NCBI GenBank assembly: GCA_947165725.1
Contig: CAMVBL010000026.1
Span: 1 to 14,980 of the forward strand
Length of the DNA stretch: 14,980 nucleotides
Reading direction: 5' to 3'
Source: an uncultured Caryophanales bacterium
GTDB taxonomy: Bacteria; Bacillota_I; Bacilli_A; RFN20; CAG-826
Position numbers and translations under genes: made by a program. Positions 1 to 6,267 of the stretch are shown one piece after another (the stretch's first letter is position 1; each line of letters begins with the position of its first letter). The notes beneath the pieces are model-generated. The model was not told the origin of the DNA. It saw only the letters and a program-made list of their open reading frames with translations, and made no database searches.

Positions 1-87
1 TCCATATGATTCAACCTCGATAATATAATACAACATATTTTCGACCAAAACAACAATGCAATGCTATTTTAGTCGAGTTGTATGTTT

Positions 88-99
88 ATCGACAATTGG
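88..99 (+). repeat. Direct repeat copy 1 (ATCGACAATTGG)
   Basis: This 12-bp word is repeated exactly at 120-131, 32 bp away start to start. Its core CGACAATTGG occurs again at 1851-1860, beyond cstA. The motif contains the palindrome CAATTG. Function unknown. Confidence 0.6.
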
Positions 100-119
100 G
101 CTTTGAAATGTATTCATTC

Positions 120-131
120 ATCGACAATTGG
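120..131 (+). repeat. Direct repeat copy 2 (ATCGACAATTGG)
   Basis: Exact 12-bp copy of the word at 88-99. The overlapping 12-mer CGACAATTGGAG (122-133) recurs at 1851-1862, so this copy links the upstream and downstream flanks of cstA. Confidence 0.6.
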
Positions 132-265
132 AGACATCATTGAACTTGTGCGGATTGTCATCTTTAACTATATGAAAAAGAAATATAAAAACTCATAAAA
201 ACTAGATGGGCACGAATTTAACAACAACAAGATATTTGTCAGTTTAGTTTTTCACTATTTTTCAA

Positions 266-280
266 TAGCACAAAGTGCTA
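266..280 (+). other. Hairpin just before the cstA start codon
   Basis: TAGCAC, AAA, GTGCTA form a perfect 6-bp stem with a 3-nt loop, ending four bases before the ATG at 285. It sits where a Shine-Dalgarno sequence would normally be, and no AGGAGG-like stretch is visible nearby. It could be an operator-like palindrome or a translation-controlling hairpin; this is inference. Confidence 0.5.
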
Positions 281-284
281 ATAT

Positions 285-1781
285 ATGGATATGGTTACAT
301 TCTTCATTGCTTTAGCAGTATTAATCGGTGGTTATTTGATTTACAGCCGAGTTAGCGAAAAGGTTTTTGCTGTTGATGATAGAAAAACACCAGCGATTGC
401 TAATCCTGATGGAGTCGATATCACTCCACTACCTAAATGGAAAGCTTTTCTAATTGAATTATTAAATATTGCGGGAACAGGCCCGATATTTGGCGCAATT
501 AGCGGTGCTTTATTTGGTCCAATAGTCTTTGTCTGGATTGTTTTCGGTTGCATATTAGGTGGTGCAGTCCACGACTATTTCTCTGGCATGATTTCTTCAA
601 GAAATAACGGAGAATCAATCGTTAAATTAGCAGGCAAATACTCTGGCAAAATTATTGAAATAATCATGAGAGTCTTCTCTATTGTTTTATTGATTCTTGT
701 TACTGCAGTATTCGTGGTTTCTCCATCCACTCTTCTAGAATCATTAACTAGTGGCAACGTCAAAGCATGGATTTGGATGATTATTATTCTTGTTTATTAT
801 TTTGTTTCAACAATTGTTCCAATTGATAAAATCATCGGCAAAATCTATCCCGTCTTCGGTGTTGTATTAATTAGCATGGCTTTGGCCGTTATTATTGGTG
901 TAATGGTTCAATCAAAAGAATATCCAATGATTGAACTGATTGGTAATTTAAAAGATTTCTCTAAAGAGAATGGCTCTTTACCATGGTGGCCATTTATGAT
1001 GACAACAGTCGCTTGTGGCGCGGTTAGTGGTTTCCATGCGACGCAATCACCAATGATTGCTAAATGTATTAAAAGTGAAAAAGAGGGAAGACAAATCTTC
1101 TATGGCGCTATGGTGGCTGAAGGAGTTATCGCTTTAATCTGGGCCGCTGCTGCAATGGCGTTTTTTAGAGTGAACACTATTGATGGCTGGGGCACATTAG
1201 CGGAGTTTGGAGGTAGTTCTACTTCTGTTAATCAAATCGCTCAAGGAATATTAGGACCAGTTGGAACAGTTTTAGCAATAGTTGGTGTTATTATCTGTCC
1301 TATCACCAGCGGAGATACCGCTTTAAGGAGCTGCCGATTAATTGTTGGAGAATGGTTACATATTGATCCTAAAGATAAGAAGAAAAGAATCTTATTAACA
1401 ATCCCTTTATTTGTCGCGGTTATCGGCATCAGTTTATGGAATTTCTTAGAACCACATAATTTTAATATTTTGTGGCGGTGGTTTGCATGGTCCAATCAAG
1501 TACTAGCAGCGATTAGTTTATGGGTCGCTACAGGATTCTTATTCAAAACAAGTAAGAATAAATACCTTTCATTATTTACCGCTATACCTGCGATATTTAT
1601 GACCATGGTTGTTTCCACATACATATTTGCAGAACCACAAATAGCGTTAGGTCGCTTTATTCCTTATAACATCGCTATGATTATCGGCGCTATTATTACT
1701 CTATTGGTATCTGGTTTTTATATCTTTAAGCTATTAACAAAGAAAAGTGAAAACGTAACGGAAAGCATTGAAAAACAATAA
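285..1781 (+). CDS. cstA: CstA-family transporter (carbon starvation protein A)
   Basis: Polytopic membrane protein of 498 aa. Members of this family take up pyruvate (E. coli CstA and BtsT) and have been linked to peptide use during carbon starvation. Family signatures are visible: GTGPIFGAISGALFGP at 64-79, HDYFSGMISSRNNGES from 96, SGFHATQSPMIAKC at 248-261, TSGDTALRS at 341-349 and the C-terminal FNILWRWFAWSNQ at 393-405, typical of the CstA 5TM region. It is shorter than the roughly 700-aa E. coli protein but matches the short Firmicutes form, so it is probably complete. The start at 285 is not backed by a Shine-Dalgarno sequence; ATG at 291 is an alternative. It is monocistronic, followed by a terminator near 1879-1903, and flanked by CGACAATTGG repeats. 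Family assignment is firm; the substrate is not known from sequence. Confidence 0.93.
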   Translation: MDMVTFFIALAVLIGGYLIYSRVSEKVFAVDDRKTPAIANPDGVDITPLPKWKAFLIELLNIAGTGPIFGAISGALFGPIVFVWIVFGCILGGAVHDYFSGMISSRNNGESIVKLAGKYSGKIIEIIMRVFSIVLLILVTAVFVVSPSTLLESLTSGNVKAWIWMIIILVYYFVSTIVPIDKIIGKIYPVFGVVLISMALAVIIGVMVQSKEYPMIELIGNLKDFSKENGSLPWWPFMMTTVACGAVSGFHATQSPMIAKCIKSEKEGRQIFYGAMVAEGVIALIWAAAAMAFFRVNTIDGWGTLAEFGGSSTSVNQIAQGILGPVGTVLAIVGVIICPITSGDTALRSCRLIVGEWLHIDPKDKKKRILLTIPLFVAVIGISLWNFLEPHNFNILWRWFAWSNQVLAAISLWVATGFLFKTSKNKYLSLFTAIPAIFMTMVVSTYIFAEPQIALGRFIPYNIAMIIGAIITLLVSGFYIFKLLTKKSENVTESIEKQ

Positions 1782-1795
1782 GAAATATAACAAAA

Positions 1796-1848
1796 ACGAA
1801 TTTCAAAAATTCGTGTACAAACAATTGACCCTATAAACATATTAGGGT
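1796..1848 (+). other. Two small hairpins downstream of cstA
   Basis: ACGAATTT (1796-1803) and AAATTCGT (1807-1814) form an 8-bp stem with a 3-nt loop but no T-tract follows. ACCCTA (1828-1833) and TAGGGT (1843-1848) form a second 6-bp stem. ACAATTG at 1821-1827 between them resembles the core of the repeat at 1851. These may be mRNA 3'-end stabilising structures or parts of a decayed repeat element. Confidence 0.4.
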
Positions 1849-1850
1849 GC

Positions 1851-1862
1851 CGACAATTGGAG
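1851..1862 (+). repeat. Direct repeat copy 3 (CGACAATTGGAG)
   Basis: Identical 12-mer to 122-133, so copies of the motif lie on both sides of cstA, about 1.73 kb apart. Function unknown. Confidence 0.55.
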
Positions 1863-1878
1863 GCAGAAGGTAAACTAG

Positions 1879-1903
1879 ACACATAGTCCACTACGTGTTT
1901 TTA
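1879..1903 (+). terminator. Probable terminator of cstA
   Basis: ACACATAGT (1879-1887) and ACTACGTGT (1890-1898) pair with one A-C mismatch and run into TTTTTATTATTT on the plus strand. The loop is tight, so the closing pairs probably open. Confidence 0.55.
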
Positions 1904-1913
1904 TTATTTAAGG

Positions 1914-1939
1914 AAAAATAAAAGGGCTTATTCAGCCCT
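1914..1939 (-). terminator. Terminator of the HAD/unknown-protein operon
   Basis: AGGGCT (1923-1928) and AGCCCT (1934-1939) form a 6-bp stem with a 5-nt loop. Read on the minus strand it is followed by a U-rich tract (complement of 1914-1923), 21 bases past the stop of the small membrane-protein gene. It closes the minus-strand operon convergent with cstA. Confidence 0.75.
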
Positions 1940-1959
1940 GATATTTAATTTTGGAAGAA

Positions 1960-2334
1960 TTATTCAGCTTTAGGTTCAACGACTTCTGCTGGTTGTTCAG
2001 CGACAACTTTTTCGTCGTCTTTCTTTAAAGCATTAAGACGTGCACTTCTACGTTGTTCTCTTTCAGTAGCGCGGTCAAATGTCTTAGCGAAGATTAACAT
2101 CACAGCAACACCGGCTACAACACCGATAACAACGATGATTAAGCCCCAGAAATAAAGACTTAAGCCAAATTGTTTTGTGAAGTTAGTGTTGAATTCTGTT
2201 AAGGCATTAATGTTGTTATATTTGGTAACTAAACCAAGAATAACGTATGTTAAGCCCCAAAGAATGACTAAAGCACAGATTGGGTACCACACTAACTCAA
2301 AGATGGATACAGGTAATTTATTCTTTTTTGCCAT
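1960..2334 (-). CDS. Small two-helix membrane protein, unknown function
   Basis: A 124-aa protein. After a basic N-terminus (MAKKNKLP) come two hydrophobic segments at about 11-35 and 57-85, joined by an Asn/Thr-rich loop of about 20 residues. A charged cytoplasmic-type tail follows (TEREQRRSARLNALKK, then a Glu/Ala/Val-rich end). I do not recognise the family. The ORF can open six bases earlier at 2340, but AAGGAG on the minus strand lies only 3 nt from that ATG and 9 nt from the ATG at 2334, so 2334 is preferred. It follows the 281-aa gene by about 17 bases and is the last gene of a three-gene operon before a terminator. A membrane partner or anchor for the two upstream soluble proteins is possible, but that is inference. 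Confidence 0.8.
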   Translation of the reverse strand: MAKKNKLPVSIFELVWYPICALVILWGLTYVILGLVTKYNNINALTEFNTNFTKQFGLSLYFWGLIIVVIGVVAGVAVMLIFAKTFDRATEREQRRSARLNALKKDDEKVVAEQPAEVVEPKAE

Positions 2335-2351
2335 AATCATTTTCTCCTTAA

Positions 2352-3197
2352 TTAGTTAGCAGCGTCAGCTGGTTTTTGTGGCTGACTGCTCTTTGTAACT
2401 TCGCTAACGACTTGTTGATATGTTTGTTTCCAAGCGGCTTCGTTTCTAGCAACGGCTTCGTTGAGTCTCTTATTGAGATCTTCAAAGATTTCTTTGAAAC
2501 CTTTGTTATCTGGGCGTTGTCTTCTACCTTCGGTCATTTCTAAGACACGATTTGTTTCGTCTAATAAGTCGAGAGTTTCGTTATCTGTGCAGTGAGCGTG
2601 AGCACGTGAGAAACGTAAGAATCCAGCGAGTTTAGCAAGTTCATTTTGCACAATGAAGTTACTTTGTGGTGTGGCTTTACCTTGGCTTTCATTCATGACC
2701 TTTTGGAACTCAGCAAATGATTCTTCAAATGTACGCATACCGAGCATTGCTAAGACGACACGATACATTCTTTCATCTTCATCCACGAGTTTGAGCATTA
2801 ATTGATCGATTTCTTTGTTTTGAATACCATAGTTGAGATATTGGAAAACGATATCTCTCATGGTTTCTGTTAAGCCAACGGTCATATCAAATAATGTGAC
2901 CATTTGGGCGTAGTCAACACGAACCTTATCACCAGATGGGATTAAGATTGTGCTGTTTTCAGAATATAAGTCAGTGATAAAGGAATTGACTTTTTCTCTG
3001 ATTTTATCACCAGCTTCACCATTGTTTTTTAAGAAATCACCGAAAGGTGTACCTTCTTGTAAGTTGTCTTCTAAAATCTTTTTACGATTGTTATAGATTT
3101 CAACGGTGTGATCTCTTTTGATTGAGTATTCAAGAGTATCACGGATGGTGAGTAAGTAGTGATAAAGTCTAAAGGTGTATAAACTAAAGTTATTCAT
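2352..3197 (-). CDS. Uncharacterised soluble, probably all-helical protein
   Basis: A 281-aa protein with no signal peptide or membrane segment and a composition typical of an all-alpha cytosolic protein. It has many charged helices, for example around KIREKVNSFITDLYSEN and FKEIFEDLNKRLNEAVARNEAAW, and ends in a Gln/Pro/Ala-rich tail. No catalytic motif was recognised. The start is well supported: GGAAGGAG on the minus strand lies 6 nt before the ATG, inside the end of the HAD gene. The 8-base overlap with that gene implies co-translation. The gene following it encodes a small membrane protein. A conserved hypothetical of Bacilli or Tenericutes lineages is likely; no function is offered. Confidence 0.85.
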   Translation of the reverse strand: MNNFSLYTFRLYHYLLTIRDTLEYSIKRDHTVEIYNNRKKILEDNLQEGTPFGDFLKNNGEAGDKIREKVNSFITDLYSENSTILIPSGDKVRVDYAQMVTLFDMTVGLTETMRDIVFQYLNYGIQNKEIDQLMLKLVDEDERMYRVVLAMLGMRTFEESFAEFQKVMNESQGKATPQSNFIVQNELAKLAGFLRFSRAHAHCTDNETLDLLDETNRVLEMTEGRRQRPDNKGFKEIFEDLNKRLNEAVARNEAAWKQTYQQVVSEVTKSSQPQKPADAAN

Positions 3198-4041
3198 GTT
3201 GTTCTCCTTCCAAAATAAGATTTTCTAATTTGTAGACCCTGGAAATTATGTTTTTAGCGTATTTCCTCGCACTTGGATGGCCACGCTTCATACAATAACT
3301 ATGTTCATAATATTTATTAAACATAGTGATGTCATTTCCGGAATCACCAACGACATAGACGTCTTTAGCGTCAATGCCTGTTAACTGGCAATATCTTTCT
3401 ACACCATTACCTTTATTGCAACCCTGAGGGGTTAACTCATTAACTTGGGCAGTCCAGGAAGATTCGATTTCAGGGAATTGTTCACGGAATTCCTTGTTGA
3501 GTTCTTTACTGATCTGCGCTTTTTTCTTCTTAAGACCAATGAAGGTCATAATCTTGTAGATTCTTGATTCATCAAGTTCTTTTTGGAATAGTTCATCACT
3601 AGCGATAAATGGTTCACGATATGAGAATTGGAACCACCACCAGATTTTATAGAACCAGATATAGAAGAATGCGACTTTACGACCGGTCTTAATAATGCAT
3701 GGATGATTTTCACTAGTCATTAATAAAGCGATTGGTTCATACACTGTTTCAATGCGGTTAATGATATTCTTTAACTTTGCATTTGGCATCGCCTTATTAT
3801 AAATAAGTTTATCATTAGCGATGATTTGACTTGAACAGCATGTGATAAAATCTACAGGTCTTTTAATTTCATCTTTTAATCTCTCTGTGAACTGAGTGGA
3901 TCTAGATGTGACTAAAACTAATTTATTACCTGCATCAATCCATCTACGTAAAAACTTGACGTTCTTTTTGCAGATGCATCTTCTAATACGTTTGGGATAG
4001 AACAATGTTCCATCTAAATCAATAGCTAGTAATTTTGCCAT
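3190..4041 (-). CDS. HAD-superfamily phosphatase, Cof-like (class IIB)
   Basis: A 283-aa hydrolase. HAD motif I is AIDLDGTLF (nucleophile D8, acid D10), motif II lies around LVTSRST near residue 46, and motif IV is VVGDSGNDITMF near the C-terminus. The layout with a cap between motifs II and IV is that of Cof-type sugar- or nucleotide-phosphate phosphatases. The ORF extends in frame to a GTG at 4059, but that codon overlaps the -10 box, so the ATG at 4041 is chosen. Residues about 125-139 of the cap are strikingly aromatic (FFYIWFYKIWWWFQF), unusual for a soluble enzyme and possibly a membrane or hydrophobic-substrate contact. It is first in an operon with two unknown genes and overlaps the next by 8 bases. 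The substrate is unknown. Confidence 0.9.
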   Translation of the reverse strand: MAKLLAIDLDGTLFYPKRIRRCICKKNVKFLRRWIDAGNKLVLVTSRSTQFTERLKDEIKRPVDFITCCSSQIIANDKLIYNKAMPNAKLKNIINRIETVYEPIALLMTSENHPCIIKTGRKVAFFYIWFYKIWWWFQFSYREPFIASDELFQKELDESRIYKIMTFIGLKKKKAQISKELNKEFREQFPEIESSWTAQVNELTPQGCNKGNGVERYCQLTGIDAKDVYVVGDSGNDITMFNKYYEHSYCMKRGHPSARKYAKNIISRVYKLENLILEGEQHE

Positions 4042-4050
4042 GCTCCCTAT

Positions 4051-4078
4051 ATTATACACGTGCGCTAAATAATGTCAC
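4051..4078 (-). promoter_or_regulatory. Promoter of the HAD operon, nearly leaderless
   Basis: On the minus strand GTGACA (4078-4073), a 16-nt spacer and a perfect TATAAT (4056-4051). The -10 box ends only nine bases before the ATG at 4041, so initiation about 7 nt downstream would leave a 5' leader of only a few bases. Confidence 0.75.
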
Positions 4079-4116
4079 ATATTTTTGCACTTTTTTTCTT
4101 TATGCGTTACGAGCAC

Positions 4117-4141
4117 AAAAAAAGCGCAACAAAGTGCGCTT
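4117..4141 (-). terminator. Terminator of hpf
   Basis: AAGCGCA (4122-4128) and TGCGCTT (4135-4141) form a 7-bp stem with a 6-nt loop. On the minus strand this is followed by seven U residues (complement of 4117-4123). It lies 18 bases after the hpf stop and separates hpf from the HAD operon. Confidence 0.85.
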
Positions 4142-4158
4142 CTTTTAGTTTTGTTAGA

Positions 4159-4707
4159 CTAGGCGATAGGATTCTCCGCTTGGATGACGCCATATCCACC
4201 ATCACGACGGATATAAACGACACTGATGCGATCATCTTCTTCATCAAGATAAAGGAAGAAATCATGACCTAAGGCTTCCATTCTAAGAATGGCTTCATCA
4301 ATCTTCATTGATTGTAAATAGTAAGATTTTGCTCTAACAACGACATCTTCTTCTTTGTCGCCTTGTTCTTCTTCTAATTCTTGGAATTGGACTGCTTCAG
4401 CGAATGAGGTTCTGCCGCTGCGATCCATTCTTGTTTTAACTTTGCGCATTTGGCCAACGAGTTTGTCGATGGCTAAGTCGATGGCAGCGTATAAATCTGC
4501 ATCTTCAACTTCCGCACGGAGTGGCATTTGAGGTAAGAAGATTGTGATTTCTACTCTTTGGGTCTCGCCATGCACACTGACAACAGCACGGCATTCAATC
4601 TCGTCGTTAATAAGAAAAAACTTATCCATTCTTGAGAGTTTCTTCTTAATAGCGGAAGAAATGGCGTCTGTTACTTGGATGTTTTTGCCGATAATTTGGT
4701 ATTTCAT
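4159..4707 (-). CDS. hpf: Ribosome hibernation promoting factor, long form
   Basis: A 182-aa protein. The N-terminal S30AE/RaiA domain (about 1-95) has the family pattern MKYQIIGKNIQVTDAI and DLYAAIDLAIDKL. An acidic linker (about 108-122) leads to a C-terminal dimerisation domain (about 125-180) ending in VVYIRRDGGYGVIQ. Long-form HPF binds the 30S decoding region and joins 70S ribosomes into inactive 100S dimers in stationary phase. The length agrees with long HPF of Firmicutes (about 180-190 aa). GGAAGGAGG on the minus strand lies 9 nt before the ATG, a strong ribosome binding site. It has its own promoter (TATAAT 4761-4756) and terminator, so it appears monocistronic. Confidence 0.96.
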   Translation of the reverse strand: MKYQIIGKNIQVTDAISSAIKKKLSRMDKFFLINDEIECRAVVSVHGETQRVEITIFLPQMPLRAEVEDADLYAAIDLAIDKLVGQMRKVKTRMDRSGRTSFAEAVQFQELEEEQGDKEEDVVVRAKSYYLQSMKIDEAILRMEALGHDFFLYLDEEDDRISVVYIRRDGGYGVIQAENPIA

Positions 4708-4755
4708 ATGTTGTAACCTCCTTCCAAATTATGAAACAGAAGTTCAGTCACTTAC

Positions 4756-4784
4756 ATTATAGCACCGCTTGTCGGCATTATAAA
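4756..4784 (-). promoter_or_regulatory. Promoter of hpf
   Basis: On the minus strand TTTATA (4784-4779), a 17-nt spacer and a perfect TATAAT (4761-4756). The predicted start lies about 40 bases before the hpf ATG. No terminator is evident between metK and this site, so read-through from metK is possible. Confidence 0.65.
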
Positions 4785-4795
4785 TAACACGTTGA

Positions 4796-5962
4796 TTATT
4801 TAAGAAGGTTTTTGATTTGTTCAACTTTATCGAGTTTTTCCCATGGTAAATCAAGGTCTGGACGACCGAAATGACCATAGTTTGTGAGTTCTCTATATTT
4901 AAATGTTGGTTCTGTTAAATTGAATTGTTTGATAATCATACCAGGACGGCAATCGAACACTTCTCTCACCACACTGAGGATCTTATCATCACTATAGTGG
5001 GATGTTTTGTATGTTCTAACGCTGATAGATAATGGTTGGTTAACACCAATAGCATAGCTAAGTTGAACACGTAAGCGTCTAGCCACACCGGCGGCAACGA
5101 GGTTTTTAGCGATGTATCTTGCCATATAAGCCGCACTTCTATCAACTTTGGTTGGGTCTTTACCAGAGAAAGCACCACCACCATGTTCGCATGTACCACC
5201 ATATGTATCAACGATGATTTTACGTCCGGTCACGCCTGTATCACCTGTTGGACCACCGATAACGAATTTACCAGTTGGATTAAAGTAAACTTTAAAATCA
5301 GTATTTAAGCCAAATGATTTAGCGACTTTCTTCATGATGTTTTCCACGACATAGTTTTTGAATTCTTCTAAATCGATATTGTCATCATGTTGGATGGACA
5401 TTAACACTGTATCAATACGGATATTATTTGGATCAGTATAATCGATAGTCACTTGTGACTTCATATCTGGACGAGCGTGTTTAAAGACACCCGCTTTTCT
5501 TTGGTTAGTCGCTTCTCTCACTAATTTATGGGCAATAGATATAGCAAGTGGCATATAGCCTTCTGTTTCATCAGTAGCGTAACCAAACATAATTCCTTGG
5601 TCACCCGCGCCGACTTCTTCTGGCTTTTGTTGGGAGACACCAATGGAGATATCATGTGATTGTTCTTTAACCTTCACTTCTACTTCAACTGTATGATAGT
5701 CTGTACCGAGTTCTGGACGGTCATAACCGATACTCTTTAAGACATCTTTAACGATTTGGACATAATTTGGTTGGACCTTGCATGTGATTTCCCCACCGAT
5801 TAAGACGAAATTATTACTGGCAAAAACTTCGCAAGCCACTCTGGCGTTTTTATCCTCTTTTAAACAGGCATCCAAGATAGCGTCTGCGATTTGATCACAC
5901 ACTTTATCTGGGTGTCCTTCACTCACTGATTCTGAGGTAAATAAGATTTTTTCTTTAGCCAT
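4796..5962 (-). CDS. metK: S-adenosylmethionine synthetase
   Basis: A 388-aa enzyme that makes SAM from methionine and ATP in the cytosol. Diagnostic motifs: GHPDK (16-20, ATP/methionine site), GAGDQGIMFGYATDE (from 118, family signature), GGGAFSGKDPTKVDRS (from 261, phosphate-binding loop) and HFGRPDLDLPWEKLDK near the C-terminus. The length matches bacterial MetK (about 380-400 aa). The frame stays open upstream to 6004, but that ATG lies in the terminator hairpin. The ATG at 5962 has AAAGGAG 8 nt upstream and gives the expected MAKEKILFTSESVSEGHPDK N-terminus. Expression is probably controlled by the SAM-sensing leader at 5980-6132: product feedback by transcription termination. Confidence 0.98.
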   Translation of the reverse strand: MAKEKILFTSESVSEGHPDKVCDQIADAILDACLKEDKNARVACEVFASNNFVLIGGEITCKVQPNYVQIVKDVLKSIGYDRPELGTDYHTVEVEVKVKEQSHDISIGVSQQKPEEVGAGDQGIMFGYATDETEGYMPLAISIAHKLVREATNQRKAGVFKHARPDMKSQVTIDYTDPNNIRIDTVLMSIQHDDNIDLEEFKNYVVENIMKKVAKSFGLNTDFKVYFNPTGKFVIGGPTGDTGVTGRKIIVDTYGGTCEHGGGAFSGKDPTKVDRSAAYMARYIAKNLVAAGVARRLRVQLSYAIGVNQPLSISVRTYKTSHYSDDKILSVVREVFDCRPGMIIKQFNLTEPTFKYRELTNYGHFGRPDLDLPWEKLDKVEQIKNLLK

Positions 5963-5979
5963 TGCTGAAACTCCTTTAT

Positions 5980-6012
5980 ATAAACAAAGCCCTCCCACAT
6001 TCATGGAAGGGC
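5980..6012 (-). terminator. Regulatory terminator of the metK leader
   Basis: On the minus strand GCCCTTCC (6012-6005) and GGGAGGGC (5996-5989) pair over all 8 positions, with one G-U wobble and an 8-nt loop, followed by TTTGTTTAT. On the plus strand the wobble becomes an A-C mismatch, so the fold favours minus-strand RNA. It lies between the aptamer and the metK ribosome binding site. GAAGG (6028-6024) just upstream can pair with CCTTC (6010-6006) in the terminator's 5' arm, a possible antiterminator. Confidence 0.8.
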
Positions 6013-6030
6013 GTTCTTTTTTTCCTTCAA

Positions 6031-6132
6031 CTTATCGCTCAAGGTTGTGGGAACCTTGCTAAGGAAGAGCACTTACTCTATCGAGAGTTGCTATTGCGTT
6101 ATTTCATTCCTTATTACGCAATTCTTGATAAG
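6031..6132 (-). promoter_or_regulatory. SAM-I-like (S-box) riboswitch aptamer of metK
   Basis: The minus-strand RNA folds as a four-helix junction. P1 is CTTATC (6132-6127) with GATAAG (6036-6031). P2 is ATTGCGT (6122-6116) with ACGCAAT (6099-6093). P3 is ACTCT (6088-6084)-like with AGAGT (6079-6075). P4 is AAGGTT (6057-6052) with AACCTT (6046-6041). SAM-I core words are in place: CTTATCAAGA at the 5' end, ATGAA in the P2 loop, GCAAC before P3, GTGCT and TTCC after P3. TAAGGAA in the P2 loop (6113-6107) is perfectly complementary to TTCCTTA in J3/4 (6066-6060), the expected pseudoknot. P2 is shorter than in classic S-boxes and lacks an obvious kink-turn, so a divergent SAM-I or related SAM class is possible. 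A promoter, the terminator and metK flank it in the right order. Confidence 0.82.
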
Positions 6133-6139
6133 CAAAACT

Positions 6140-6167
6140 ATTATAGAGTATTTCTAAGAAATAGCAA
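6140..6167 (-). promoter_or_regulatory. Promoter of the metK leader
   Basis: On the minus strand TTGCTA (6167-6162), a 16-nt spacer and a perfect TATAAT (6145-6140). Initiation about 7 nt downstream would start the RNA just at the 5' side of aptamer helix P1, as expected for a riboswitch leader. Bases 6168-6267 between this site and the next gene show no gene, only short imperfect palindromes such as GACATCATGTC. Confidence 0.75.
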
Positions 6168-6267
6168 CAATCTTTTCTTGATTATTTATTGCGTTTTTGT
6201 TTTAATACAAATAGATGGTGCGCTCTTTGTAGCTATCTAGCTGGACATCATGTCATCAAGCTTTGCA

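Larger units (their letters stand above)
1..284. other. Gene-free region upstream of cstA with repeats
   Basis: No convincing ORF is present. The stretch holds two copies of a 12-bp direct repeat (88-99 and 120-131). It also holds a loose inverted arrangement: ATACAAC (28-34) and TCGAC (41-45) on the left are complementary to GTTGTAT (77-83) and GTCGA (72-76) on the right. A TATAAT at 24-29 could be a -10 box, and TTGTCA at 236-241 could be a -35 box with only weak -10 partners. No known riboswitch fold was recognised. It may be a long leader or the remnant of a mobile element end; the sequence does not decide. Confidence 0.5.

Noticed and set aside
88..131. CRISPR array from the repeated 12-mer
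   Set aside because: Only two nearby copies, repeats much too short, and no spacer series or cas genes.
4072..4272. Plus-strand frame over the hpf terminator and 3' end
   Set aside because: It runs through a terminator and the opposite strand of hpf; no ribosome binding site.
4708..4795. raiA-type structured RNA next to hpf
   Set aside because: The gap between metK and hpf is only about 90 bases, too short, and shows only a promoter.
5989..6020. Reading the metK leader hairpin as a plus-strand terminator (T-run at 6017-6023)
   Set aside because: No plus-strand gene precedes it, and on the plus strand the stem has an A-C mismatch, whereas on the minus strand it is fully paired with a G-U wobble.
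5962..6240. Plus-strand open frame of 92 codons across the metK leader
   Set aside because: It overlaps the metK promoter, aptamer and terminator, has no ribosome binding site, and its translation has no family features.
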